5,371 nt of DNA from Lachnoclostridium sp. UBA7215. GTDB taxonomy: Bacteria; Bacillota; Clostridia; Lachnospirales; Lachnospiraceae. A model generated the notes under the pieces. It saw nothing but the letters and a program-made list of their open reading frames with translations. It had not been told where the DNA came from and searched no databases. Made by a program: the position numbers and the translations under genes. The DNA is taken from the NCBI GenBank assembly GCA_002490465.1, contig DKUB01000003.1:1-5371 (forward strand). The letters run 5' to 3'. The stretch's first letter is position 1, and each line of letters opens with the position of its first letter. Of this stretch, positions 4,894-5,371 are shown in pieces.

Positions 4894-5343
4894 ATGAATA
4901 AGGTAATTTTAATGGGTAACCTGACCCGTGACCCTGAGATCCGCTATTCACAGGGTGAGAATTCATTGGCTATTGCCAGATTTAGCATCGCTGTAAACCG
5001 CCGTTTTGCCCGTCAGGGAGATACGGATGTCGATTTCTTTAACTGCACGGCTTTCGGACGTCAGGCTGAATTTGTTGAAAAATATTTTCATCAGGGTTCG
5101 CGTATGCTGTTATCCGGCCGTGTACAAAATGACAATTATACCAACAAAAACGGTGAAAAAGTCTACAGTGTTCAAATAATTGCAGAGGAAGTGGAGTTTG
5201 CTGAGAGAAAAAGTACCGCAGATTCTAATGCTGCCGCCGGCCAGGGAGGCTTTGGCGGAGGCGCCCCACAGCCAAACGCTGCTGCAAATGATGATTTCAT
5301 GAATATTCCGGATGGAATCGAAGATGGTTTACCATTTAATTAG
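4894..5343 (+). CDS. ssb: Single-stranded DNA-binding protein
   Basis: This 149-residue SSB coats single-stranded DNA during replication, repair and recombination, and recruits partner enzymes. Residues 1-105 form the OB fold: MNKVILMGNLTRDPEIRY, the LAIARFSIAVNRRF strand, DFFNCTAFGRQAEFVEKYF, and the LLSGRVQNDNYTNKNGEKVYS region with its aromatic and basic DNA-contact residues. Residues about 106-133 are a flexible Gly/Ala/Pro/Gln linker. The acidic tip (DDFMNIPDGIEDGLPFN) is the protein-interaction tail; it ends LPFN, one Asn beyond the usual LPF. The full length and the tip indicate the main replicative SSB rather than a short competence paralogue. AAGGAGGAG at 4879-4887 supports the ATG at 4894. 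The context rpsF-ssb-(rpsR) is the conserved Firmicutes order. Confidence 0.97.
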   Translation: MNKVILMGNLTRDPEIRYSQGENSLAIARFSIAVNRRFARQGDTDVDFFNCTAFGRQAEFVEKYFHQGSRMLLSGRVQNDNYTNKNGEKVYSVQIIAEEVEFAERKSTADSNAAAGQGGFGGGAPQPNAAANDDFMNIPDGIEDGLPFN

Positions 5344-5347
5344 GAAT

Positions 5348-5363
5348 GTGCGCTGAGGCGCAC
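5348..5363 (+). other. GC-rich hairpin after ssb
   Basis: GTGCGC (5348-5353) pairs perfectly with GCGCAC (5358-5363) around a TGAG tetraloop, five bases after the ssb stop. No T-run is visible before the window ends 8 bases later, so it cannot be called a terminator. It may be an intercistronic element between ssb and the expected rpsR. Confidence 0.45.
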
Positions 5364-5371
5364 GCAGGTCA

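Noticed and set aside
1..5371. CRISPR array, tRNA or rRNA genes, insertion sequence or prophage attachment sites
   Set aside because: No regularly spaced repeats, cloverleaf, rRNA-like sequence, transposase or target-site duplication was seen on either strand.

Overview
The window looks like a chromosomal segment of a low-GC Gram-positive anaerobe of the class Clostridia, most likely a Lachnospiraceae-type organism. The basis is the strong AGGAGG-type ribosome binding sites, TTGACA/TATAAT promoters (several with an extended TGn -10), the rpsF-ssb gene order, a lysine-rich Big_2-type surface protein, a DUF4230 relative and a soluble PAS-PAS chemoreceptor. The placement is inferred from gene content and style; no database was searched.

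Layout. Positions 1-105 hold the 3' end of a rightward gene. A leftward XRE-type repressor (166-444) faces away from a rightward gene for a secreted Ig-like protein (556-1425); both appear to start from extended -10 promoters in a shared 111-bp intergenic region. The Ig-like gene overlaps a broken DUF4230 membrane-protein gene (1403-1834) that has lost its start, its frame and its C-terminus. A clear promoter inside the end of that remnant drives two tandem paralogous small genes (1880-2062 and 2118-2309) that share an identical 15-base leader containing the ribosome binding site. A near-perfect 47-bp inverted repeat (2342-2388) separates them from the gene for a cytosolic chemoreceptor with two PAS domains (2472-3980). 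Next is an 86-residue predicted coiled-coil protein (4053-4313) with a consensus promoter set among inverted repeats. About 160 bases with no recognised feature follow (4314-4473). The window ends with the housekeeping rpsF-ssb operon (4588-5343), cut off where rpsR would be expected.

How the parts relate. The right end is a conserved translation and replication operon with its own promoter and a structured leader that could be an S6:S18 autoregulatory site. The left and middle look like an accessory or lineage-specific region: A/T-rich surface-protein and regulator genes, a decaying gene, and small genes of unknown function next to a soluble sensor that could signal to the CheA/CheW array. 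No complete, clearly novel system is demonstrated. The best leads are the duplicated 60-residue genes with their conserved leader, the long stem-loop without a T-tract, and the palindrome-rich promoter of the coiled-coil gene.
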